Below, one piece after another: positions 1-4,920 of a stretch of DNA of 10,167 nucleotides; positions within the stretch are counted from its first letter, which is position 1; each line of letters begins with the position of its first letter. Under the pieces are notes generated by a model. It was not told where the DNA came from and made no database searches. It saw only the letters and a program-made list of their open reading frames with translations. Origin of the DNA: Verrucomicrobiota bacterium (GTDB lineage Bacteria > Verrucomicrobiota > Verrucomicrobiia > Limisphaerales > UBA1100); the NCBI GenBank assembly GCA_028872685.1, contig JAPKEI010000079.1:1-10167 (forward strand). Direction: 5' to 3'. The translations under genes and the position numbers were made by a program.

Positions 1-249
1 TTTTTTCGCGGCGGGCTTCTTCTTCTTCACCGCTTTCTTCTTCACCGCTTTCTTCTTCACCGCCTTCTTTGGTGACACCTTTTTTGGTGACGCCTTTTTT
101 GGGGCAGCTTTTTTGGTGGCTTTTTTTACTGTTTTTTTGGCCGGAACGACCTTTTTGGGAGCTGCTTTTTTCACTGTTTTCTTGGAAACCACCTTTTTTG
201 AGGCGGGTTTTTTCTTGGAAACCGTCGTTTTGGCGCTGTTTTTTGACAT
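1..249 (-). CDS. Lysine-rich histone H1-like basic protein, N-terminal part (runs off left edge)
   Basis: Reading from the ATG at 249-247 on the minus strand gives 83 codons with no stop before the window edge. The product begins MSKNSAKTTVSKKKPASKKV and is almost entirely Lys, Ala, Val, Pro, Ser and Thr. Five-residue units of the type KKAAP, KKASP and KKVSP (about residues 50-60) are followed by VKKKA units (about residues 64-78). SPKK occurs twice, a motif known from histone H1 tails and associated with minor-groove binding of AT-rich DNA. There is no signal peptide or hydrophobic segment. An AAGG Shine-Dalgarno lies seven bases upstream of the ATG, and a sigma70-like promoter lies further up. 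The likely role is nucleoid or nucleic-acid binding. Because only the tail-like N-terminus is visible, it could instead be the basic extension of a larger protein, for example a DksA/TraR-type zinc-finger protein. The coding call is firm; the family is not. Confidence 0.75.
   Translation of the reverse strand, partial: MSKNSAKTTVSKKKPASKKVVSKKTVKKAAPKKVVPAKKTVKKATKKAAPKKASPKKVSPKKAVKKKAVKKKAVKKKKPAAKK
28..100 (-). repeat. 15-bp in-frame tandem repeats in the lysine-rich gene
   Basis: On the + strand the unit CACCGCTTTCTTCTT occurs at 28-42 and again, identically, at 43-57, followed by a diverged copy at 58-72. A second family, GGTGACACCTTTTTT at 71-85 and GGTGACGCCTTTTTT at 86-100, follows directly. 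Each unit is five codons, so copy-number changes keep the reading frame and only lengthen or shorten the basic tail. Near-identical neighbouring copies suggest recent slippage expansion, and the copy number may vary between strains. Confidence 0.8.
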
Positions 250-256
250 AACTCAA

Positions 257-274
257 CCTTTTACTACGAAAAGG
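257..274 (-). promoter_or_regulatory. Hairpin covering the Shine-Dalgarno of the lysine-rich gene
   Basis: CCTTTT at 257-262 and AAAAGG at 269-274 form a perfect 6-bp inverted repeat around a 6-base loop. On the minus-strand transcript the AAAAGG nearest the start codon (complement of 257-262) is the Shine-Dalgarno, and it would pair with the upstream CCUUUU. Pairing would mask the ribosome site and could limit translation. The stem is AU-rich with only two G-C pairs, so its stability is modest and the regulatory role is inference. Confidence 0.35.
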
Positions 275-280
275 TCGGGG

Positions 281-309
281 AATATGGTGCTGAAATGACT
301 ATTCGTCAA
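281..309 (-). promoter_or_regulatory. Sigma70-like promoter for the lysine-rich gene
   Basis: On the minus strand TTGACG (complement of 304-309, 5 of 6 consensus bases) is followed after 17 bases by CATATT (complement of 281-286, 4 of 6). The optimal spacing and the position about 30-60 bases upstream of the ATG at 249 fit a housekeeping promoter for the lysine-rich gene. The transcript would have a short leader containing the hairpin at 257-274. The call rests on consensus match only. Confidence 0.45.
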
Positions 310-401
310 GGGGTGAACTGCAAATAAGTGAAAAAAGTTTTTGGCCTTATTCACAATGGTTTTGGCTAAAACCACCCTCAAAACGTTTCGAAAGAATGAG
401 C

Positions 402-419
402 TTGTGAAATTTTTCACAA
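402..419. promoter_or_regulatory. CRP/FNR-superfamily-like operator upstream of nuoB
   Basis: TTGTGAAA at 402-409 and TTTCACAA at 412-419 form a perfect 8-bp dyad around a 2-base centre. Read with the usual spacing it is TGTGA-N6-TCACA (403-418), an exact match to the E. coli CRP core consensus. It is centred about 69 bases upstream of the nuoB ATG in the 230-bp divergent intergenic region. It could serve a Crp/Fnr-type regulator acting on the nuo operon, the divergent gene or both. A possible weak nuo promoter, TTGCCT (425-430) and TACGCT (448-453) with a 17-base gap, would put the dyad near -49, which is not a classical CRP distance. I could not identify the nuo promoter with confidence. 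Confidence 0.5.
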
Positions 420-479
420 TATCCTTGCCTGCCTCTTTTCTCAGCCGTACGCTCAATCAGGTTTGTGAGGGACGGCGCA

Positions 480-995
480 ATGACTCAAAAGACCGAGATC
501 GGCTATAATTCCAAGGTGGAAGGCGAGGTGATTCACACCACAGTGGATGCCGCGGTGAATTGGTTCCGCAAAAATTCGATGTGGCCAATGCCGATGGGGC
601 TCGCTTGCTGCGGCATCGAGCTGATGGCGGCAGGTTGCAGTCGGTTTGATATCTCGCGTTTCGGCTCGGAGGTGATGCGATTTTCACCGCGCCAATCGGA
701 CGTGATGATTGTGGCCGGCACAGTGACTTATAAAATGGCCACCGCTGTGAAGCGGATTTACGATCAAATGGTGGAACCCAAATGGGTGATCGCAATGGGT
801 GCTTGCGCGAGCAGCGGCGGGATGTATCGCAGCTACGCGGTCTTGCAGGGAGTAGATCAAATTTTACCGGTGGACGTGTACATCGCCGGCTGCCCGCCCC
901 GCCCCGAAGCGGTGCTCGAAGGCTTGATGAAGCTCCAAAGCAAAGTGGCAAAGGAGCCGTGGGCCAAACAACATTTCAAACCCACCGCCCAATGA
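480..995 (+). CDS. nuoB: NADH-quinone oxidoreductase subunit B (NuoB)
   Basis: NuoB carries terminal cluster N2 of complex I, the last electron carrier before quinone, at the junction of the peripheral and membrane arms. The 171-residue product is full length for the family. The N2 ligands are visible: the vicinal Cys43-Cys44 in GLACCGIE, Cys109 in GACASSGGMY and Cys138 in AGCPPRPEAV. The conserved RFGSEVMRFSPRQSD stretch (about 60-74) is also present. I chose the ATG at 480 because GAGGG (467-471) lies about eight bases upstream. An in-frame GTG at 465 would add five residues but lacks a well-placed Shine-Dalgarno. The stop overlaps the nuoC start (ATGA), so the two are probably translationally coupled. 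It is the first nuo gene here; nuoA, usually just upstream, is absent. Confidence 0.97.
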   Translation: MTQKTEIGYNSKVEGEVIHTTVDAAVNWFRKNSMWPMPMGLACCGIELMAAGCSRFDISRFGSEVMRFSPRQSDVMIVAGTVTYKMATAVKRIYDQMVEPKWVIAMGACASSGGMYRSYAVLQGVDQILPVDVYIAGCPPRPEAVLEGLMKLQSKVAKEPWAKQHFKPTAQ

Positions 996-1579
996 CAACC
1001 GCCGCCGAATTTGCGCAGCAGTTGAAGGATGAGTTTGGTGAACTCATTTCCAAACCTATGGAGTTTCGCGGCGAGATCACGGTGAACGTTGCCGACGCGT
1101 CATGCATTACGGAAGTCTGCGAATTTGCTAAAACCGAATTGGGCTTCGATTATCTCATTGATATTTCCACGCTCGATCATTACGGCGAGGATCCGCGCTT
1201 CTCAGTGGTTTACGAACTGAGCAGCATTTCACATCGCCAACAGTTGCGTTTGAAAACGCAAGTGACCGAAGAGCACGGCGAATTGCCCACCGTCACCAGC
1301 GTGTGGCGCACGGCCGATTGGCACGAACGTGAGGCGTACGATATGATGGGCGTGAAATTCACCGGCCACCCGAACCTCACGCGCATTCTGATGTGGGAAG
1401 GCTACCCGCACTTTCCACTACGCAAAGATTTCCCACTCGAAGGCAAACCCACCGAAGTGCCCGACGTGGCCTTCACCCAAACTGCCCCGATGGATGGCGG
1501 GCCCTTCGTCACCGTCGCCAGCAGTGAAAACACCACCCACCGCGAGCCCCGCCGCCGCAATCCGGAGGATGGTAAATAG
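992..1579 (+). CDS. nuoC: NADH-quinone oxidoreductase subunit C (NuoC)
   Basis: NuoC (30-kDa subunit family) is a structural part of the hydrophilic connecting module and packs against NuoD. The 195-residue product has the family core: DWHEREAYDMMG at about 109-120, then GHPNLTRILM and EGYPHFPLRKDFPLEG up to about residue 151. Family members usually have an aromatic or Leu where the first core here reads DMMG, a mild variation. The last 40 or so residues are polar and Arg-rich and look poorly conserved. The start ATG at 992 shares four bases with the nuoB stop, which fixes the start well. It is a separate gene from nuoD, unlike the fused nuoCD of E. coli, and its stop overlaps the nuoD start by one base. 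Confidence 0.96.
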   Translation: MTTAAEFAQQLKDEFGELISKPMEFRGEITVNVADASCITEVCEFAKTELGFDYLIDISTLDHYGEDPRFSVVYELSSISHRQQLRLKTQVTEEHGELPTVTSVWRTADWHEREAYDMMGVKFTGHPNLTRILMWEGYPHFPLRKDFPLEGKPTEVPDVAFTQTAPMDGGPFVTVASSENTTHREPRRRNPEDGK

Positions 1580-2826
1580 TGAGCACAACGCAGGAAATCG
1601 AGATTCGCGACACTGCCGCAAAAGTGGCTGCGGCGGATGAATTGACCGATGTGAAGGGCGAAAAGATGGTGCTGAATATGGGCCCCTCCCACCCTGCCAC
1701 GCACGGCGTGCTGCGGCTGCGGTTGGAAATGGATGGCGAGATTATCACGAAGGCCGAGCCGGACGTGGGTTACCTCCATCGCGGCGATGAGAAAATCGCC
1801 GAGAACATGACTTACAATCAGTTCCTGCCGTATACCGATCGGCTGGACTACCTCGCGCCGTTGGCGAACAATGTACATTATGTTTTGGCCGTGGAAAAAT
1901 TGCTCGGCATCACGGACGATCTCCCCGAGCGCTGCCAATACATCCGCACGATTTGTTGTGAGCTTGCCCGCGTTTCGGCGCACTTGCTGGGGCTCGGCGC
2001 GTTTGCGATGGACACGGGCGCGTTCACGGTTTTCCTCCACACCTTCACCGAGCGCGAAAAAATTTATTATCTCATCGAGGCGCTCACCGGCGCGCGATTC
2101 ACCACCAGCTACACGCGCGTGGGCGGATTGTCGCGCGATCTGCCGGAAGGTTGGCTCGATGAGCTCAGCAAATTTCTCGATGAAGTGGAAATTAACTTCG
2201 ACGAAACAGAAACGCTCCTTACGCGCAATCCCATCTTCCTCGAACGTACGCAGGATGTCGGAATCATCACGCGCGAAGAGGCGATCGACTTCGGTCTGTC
2301 CGGCCCCAACCTCCGTGGCAGTGGAGTGGAGCACGACGTGCGCAAGGCGCAGCCGTATATGATTTACGACCGCTTTGATTTCGATGTGCCTGTCGGCACC
2401 ACCGGCGATTGTTACGATCGCTATGCCATTCGCATTCTTGAGATGCGCGAGAGCGTAAAAATTCTGCGCCAATGTATCGCGGATATCCCCGGCGGCCCCA
2501 TTAATGTGGACGACGGCAAAATCGTCCTTCCGCCCAAGGAAAAAGTGATGACGAATATGGAGGAACTCATCCACCAATTCATGCTCGTCACACAGGGGCA
2601 AGATGCGCCGGTGGGCGAGATTTACTTTGGTGCGGAAAACCCCAAGGGCGAGCTCGGCTTTTACATCCACAGCCTCGGTGGCGGAACCCCGCACCGACTG
2701 AAAATCCGCGCGCCCTCATTCGTCAACCTCAGCATCCTTTCGCAACTCCTCCCCGGCCATATGATTGCTGACGTGGTCGCGATTTTGGGATCATTGGATT
2801 TTGTAATGGGAGAATGCGATCGATGA
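1579..2826 (+). CDS. nuoD: NADH-quinone oxidoreductase subunit D (NuoD)
   Basis: NuoD (49-kDa subunit, related to the NiFe-hydrogenase large subunit) forms the quinone pocket next to cluster N2. The 415-residue product is full length and ends in the family-typical SLDFVMGECDR. Residues equivalent to the Thermus quinone-site His38 and Tyr87 are present: His42 in GPSHPATHGV and Tyr91 in YTDRLDYL. Other landmarks are VGYLHRGDEK, RVGGLSRDLP, DVRKAQPY and KIRAPSFVNL. The start is GTG at 1579, sharing one base with the nuoC TAG, with GGAGG at 1564-1568 about ten bases upstream. Its stop overlaps the nuoE ATG. The N-terminal 28 residues are variable and not informative. Confidence 0.97.
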   Translation: MSTTQEIEIRDTAAKVAAADELTDVKGEKMVLNMGPSHPATHGVLRLRLEMDGEIITKAEPDVGYLHRGDEKIAENMTYNQFLPYTDRLDYLAPLANNVHYVLAVEKLLGITDDLPERCQYIRTICCELARVSAHLLGLGAFAMDTGAFTVFLHTFTEREKIYYLIEALTGARFTTSYTRVGGLSRDLPEGWLDELSKFLDEVEINFDETETLLTRNPIFLERTQDVGIITREEAIDFGLSGPNLRGSGVEHDVRKAQPYMIYDRFDFDVPVGTTGDCYDRYAIRILEMRESVKILRQCIADIPGGPINVDDGKIVLPPKEKVMTNMEELIHQFMLVTQGQDAPVGEIYFGAENPKGELGFYIHSLGGGTPHRLKIRAPSFVNLSILSQLLPGHMIADVVAILGSLDFVMGECDR

Positions 2827-3314
2827 GTTTTGCGCCCTCAAAAAATTTGCAGCAGGAAGTAGCAGAACTCATCTCCCACTACCCCGACGGCGAAAGCCGC
2901 AGTGCGTCGCTGATGGTGCTCCACGCCATTCAGGACGAGGCAGGCTACATCAGCACCGAGGCGATGCAATGGGCCGCGGGCGAGATCGGTATCAAACCAC
3001 TGAACCTCTATGAGCTAGTGACGTTTTACCCGATGTTGCGTGAGGAGCAACTGGGCAAGTTTGTGCTAAAAGTGTGCCGCACCCTCAGCTGCGCGATGGC
3101 GGGTGGCAAGGAGTTGCACGAAAATTTGTGCAACAAACTGAAGCTCGATCCCAACGCGCACGGACCCCAAACAACGGCGGACGGCAAGTTCAGCATCGAG
3201 TTTGCCGAATGCCTCGCCAGTTGCGGTACGGGGCCGGTGATGATGTGCAACGATGATTTTCACGAAGCGGTGACCGAAGCCAAAGCCAATGAAATTTTAG
3301 AGGGCTGCAAATGA
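2823..3314 (+). CDS. nuoE: NADH-quinone oxidoreductase subunit E (NuoE)
   Basis: NuoE (24-kDa subunit) is a thioredoxin-fold protein with the off-pathway [2Fe-2S] cluster N1a, bound to NuoF in the NADH dehydrogenase module. The 163-residue product has a helical N-terminal region with LMVLHAIQDEAGYIS and the NLYELVTFYPM motif, then the ligand set Cys85-x4-Cys90 and Cys130-x3-Cys134 (ECLASCGTGP). I chose the ATG at 2823 because it overlaps the nuoD stop (ATGA) and has GGAG at 2809-2812 about ten bases upstream. The in-frame ATG at 2814 sits almost on that Shine-Dalgarno. It is the last gene of the first tight block; a 158-base gap with an antisense tRNA gene follows. Confidence 0.96.
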   Translation: MSFAPSKNLQQEVAELISHYPDGESRSASLMVLHAIQDEAGYISTEAMQWAAGEIGIKPLNLYELVTFYPMLREEQLGKFVLKVCRTLSCAMAGGKELHENLCNKLKLDPNAHGPQTTADGKFSIEFAECLASCGTGPVMMCNDDFHEAVTEAKANEILEGCK

Positions 3315-3354
3315 CCCCATCGAAAACCAACAACCACCAATCCGAAATAAAAAA

Positions 3355-3428
3355 TGGTTGCCCGACAGGGATTTGAACCCCGACAAACAGAATCAGAATC
3401 TGTCGTGCTACCGTTACACTATCGGGCA
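3355..3428 (-). tRNA. tRNA-Gln (anticodon CUG), antisense between nuoE and nuoF
   Basis: The minus strand folds into a complete 74-base cloverleaf including an encoded CCA. The acceptor arms TGCCCGA and TCGGGCA form 7 bp with the weak U1-A72 pair typical of bacterial tRNA-Gln. The D stem is GTGT/GCAC. The anticodon stem ACAGA/TCTGT encloses the loop TTCTGAT, giving anticodon CTG (reads CAG, Gln). The variable loop has four bases, and the T stem CGGGG/CCCTG encloses TTCAAAT. The discriminator is A, followed by CCA (complement of 3355-3357). A T-run follows on the minus strand (complement of 3349-3354) and may help termination, although there is no separate terminator hairpin. The gene is intact with a good promoter, so it is probably functional. 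It lies head-on to nuo transcription, inside the operon. Confidence 0.96.
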
Positions 3429-3440
3429 ACGAGGCCCGCG

Positions 3441-3468
3441 AATTTAGCGCAAAACCGAACGCAGTCAA
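3441..3468 (-). promoter_or_regulatory. Promoter of the antisense tRNA-Gln
   Basis: On the minus strand TTGACT (complement of 3463-3468, 5 of 6) and TAAATT (complement of 3441-3446, near consensus) are separated by 16 bases. The -10 ends 12 bases before the mature tRNA 5' end. The sequence after the -10 is CGCGGGCC, a GC-rich discriminator of the kind found at stringently controlled stable-RNA promoters. The -35 lies within ten bases of the nuoF ATG, so polymerase binding here overlaps the nuoF initiation region on the other strand. Confidence 0.7.
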
Positions 3469-3472
3469 GCAG

Positions 3473-4789
3473 ATGCCGCAGGAATACAAATTACTCCTGA
3501 AACACGCCGACGCCGATGGCTACTCGAATGACCTCGAGTGCTACGAGCGCCACGGCGGCTATGCCGCGCTGCGCCAAGCGCTGACGATCGCGCCGGCGGG
3601 AGACAACACGCCACAAGCGCAACTGCGCAAGCGCGTGCTGGATTCCGGACTGCGCGGGCGCGGCGGCGCGGGATTTTCCTGCGGACTCAAATGGAGCTTC
3701 GTGCGGCATCCAAATCCCAAGCCGGTTTATCTCATTTGCAATGCGGATGAATCCGAGCCGGGCACGTTCAAGGATCGGCAGATTATTTATAAAGACCCGC
3801 ACCAACTCATCGAGGGGATGATCATTTCCTGTTGGGCGAACCACGTGAATCTCGCTTACATTTACATCCGAGGCGAATTCACCGAGGGCGCGAAAATCCT
3901 GAACACCGCCCTCGCCGAAGCACGCGCGAAGGGTTACCTCGGCAAAGACATTCTCGGCAGCGGGCACGATCTTGAAATCCACGTGCATCGCGGCGCCGGG
4001 GCTTACATTTGCGGCGAGGAAACCGGCCTCATCGAAAGCCTCGAAGGCAAGCGCGCTTATCCACGCATCAAGCCGCCTTACTTCCCCGCCGCGCTCGGGC
4101 TATATATGTGCCCAACGATCGTCAACAACGTGGAGACACTCTGCAATGTGAAACACATCGTCGAGATGGGTGCCGAAGCCTTCACCAAACTCGGCACGCC
4201 CAACAACACCGGCACCCGCCTGGTGAGCCTCAGCGGTGATGTGAAAAATCCTGGCTATTTTGAAATCGAAACCGGCAAGGTCACGCTGGGCGAACTCATC
4301 CACGATGAAAATTTCGGCGGCGGTCTGCGCGAAGGCCGCATGTTGCAAGCCGTCATTCCCGGCGGGTCATCCTCCAAAGTGCTCAAGGCGGGCGAGATTT
4401 TCAAACTAGGCGAAGAAGAAATCGCTCTGCTCGATGTGCCGTACGATTTTGATACACTGATGAAAATCGGCACGATGTCCGGCTCCGGCGCGATCATCGT
4501 TATCGATGACAGTCGCGACATCGTCGAATGCCTCGCCAACCTTGCCGAGTTTTACGCGCATGAAAGCTGCGGCCAATGCACCCCCTGCCGCGAAGGCTCG
4601 CTCTGGATGAACAAAGCGCTCCACCGAATGACTCACGGCGAAGGCCGCGCCGAGGATGCCGATTACCTGAAACACATCGCGCAAAATATCCAAGGTCGAA
4701 CCATCTGCGCCTTCGGCGAAGCCTGCGCGTGGCCCGTGCTGAGTTTTGTGGAGAAATTCCGCGATGAATTTGAAGCGAAAGCGAAGTAA
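3473..4789 (+). CDS. nuoF: NADH-quinone oxidoreductase subunit F, NADH- and FMN-binding (NuoF)
   Basis: NuoF (51-kDa subunit) oxidises NADH, passes hydride to FMN, and sends electrons through [4Fe-4S] cluster N3 to NuoG. The 438-residue product is full length. The FMN/NADH glycine-rich loop GLRGRGGAGFSCG spans 59-71. GAGAYICGEETGL begins at residue 174, and PTIVNNVETL follows. The N3 ligands are Cys366, Cys369 and Cys372 in SCGQCTPCREG plus Cys412 in TICAFGEAC. The ATG at 3473 fits the family length but has no clear Shine-Dalgarno; the preceding bases are the promoter and tRNA region of the opposite strand. Initiation may therefore be weak or depend on mRNA structure. A 131-base repeat element separates it from nuoG. 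Confidence 0.96.
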   Translation: MPQEYKLLLKHADADGYSNDLECYERHGGYAALRQALTIAPAGDNTPQAQLRKRVLDSGLRGRGGAGFSCGLKWSFVRHPNPKPVYLICNADESEPGTFKDRQIIYKDPHQLIEGMIISCWANHVNLAYIYIRGEFTEGAKILNTALAEARAKGYLGKDILGSGHDLEIHVHRGAGAYICGEETGLIESLEGKRAYPRIKPPYFPAALGLYMCPTIVNNVETLCNVKHIVEMGAEAFTKLGTPNNTGTRLVSLSGDVKNPGYFEIETGKVTLGELIHDENFGGGLREGRMLQAVIPGGSSSKVLKAGEIFKLGEEEIALLDVPYDFDTLMKIGTMSGSGAIIVIDDSRDIVECLANLAEFYAHESCGQCTPCREGSLWMNKALHRMTHGEGRAEDADYLKHIAQNIQGRTICAFGEACAWPVLSFVEKFRDEFEAKAK

Positions 4790-4792
4790 ATG

Positions 4793-4916
4793 AAATTTCA
4801 CCAAAGAGACACAGAGGGCACAAATATCGAAACAGATAGGGTGTGCTCTCCGAGCGCACTAAGGCGATTTCAGAGAAACCGCCCTACCCCATTCTCTGTG
4901 CCTCTGTGGTGAAAAT
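4793..4916. repeat. MITE/REP-like inverted-repeat element between nuoF and nuoG
   Basis: The terminal arms at 4793-4817 and 4892-4916 are inverted copies of a CACCAMAGAGRCACAGAG-type sequence, with about 20 of 23 core positions matching. Inside are two compact hairpins. GTGTGCTC (4841-4848) pairs with GAGCGCAC (4852-4859) around a 3-base loop, with one G-T wobble. GGCGATTTC (4863-4871) pairs with GAAACCGCC (4875-4883) around a 3-base loop, with one mismatch. TAGGG (4837-4841) and CCCTA (4882-4886) can partly close the two hairpins into one stem. The whole folds as a multi-branched cloverleaf-like structure. It has no ORF, so any movement would need a transposase in trans. From memory, ACCACAGAGACACAGAG-like repeats are common in intergenic DNA of environmental bacteria, but I cannot confirm a family name. 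The right arm runs to four bases before the nuoG ATG. Confidence 0.8.
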
Positions 4917-4920
4917 ATAA

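Noticed and set aside
28..100. Short regular repeats as a possible CRISPR array
   Set aside because: Units are 15 bp with no spacers, in frame, and encode a KKxxP/VKKKA repeat. They are coding repeats.
69..298. Two Phe/Leu-rich plus-strand ORFs that look like membrane peptides
   Set aside because: Phe-rich translation is what the complement of AAA/AAG lysine codons gives. The minus-strand frame has the promoter, Shine-Dalgarno and repeat phase of the real gene.
296..308. TGAC-N5-GTCA inverted repeat as an operator
   Set aside because: The arms are only four bases and overlap the -35 box of the minus-strand promoter. This is too short to separate from chance.
253..456. Possible 67-residue minus-strand ORF in the nuoB upstream intergenic region
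   Set aside because: It needs a TTG start, has no Shine-Dalgarno, overlaps the promoter and dyad elements, and its translation resembles no family I know. It is best taken as non-coding.
465..479. GTG at 465 as the nuoB start
   Set aside because: The GAGGG ribosome site overlaps the first codons of that frame and is well placed for the ATG at 480. The extra five residues match nothing conserved.
1402..2694. A 430-codon open frame on the minus strand opposite nuoD
   Set aside because: It lies wholly opposite nuoC/nuoD, which carry unmistakable conserved motifs. Long antisense frames are expected from codon bias in GC-rich genes, and the translation shows no recognisable family.
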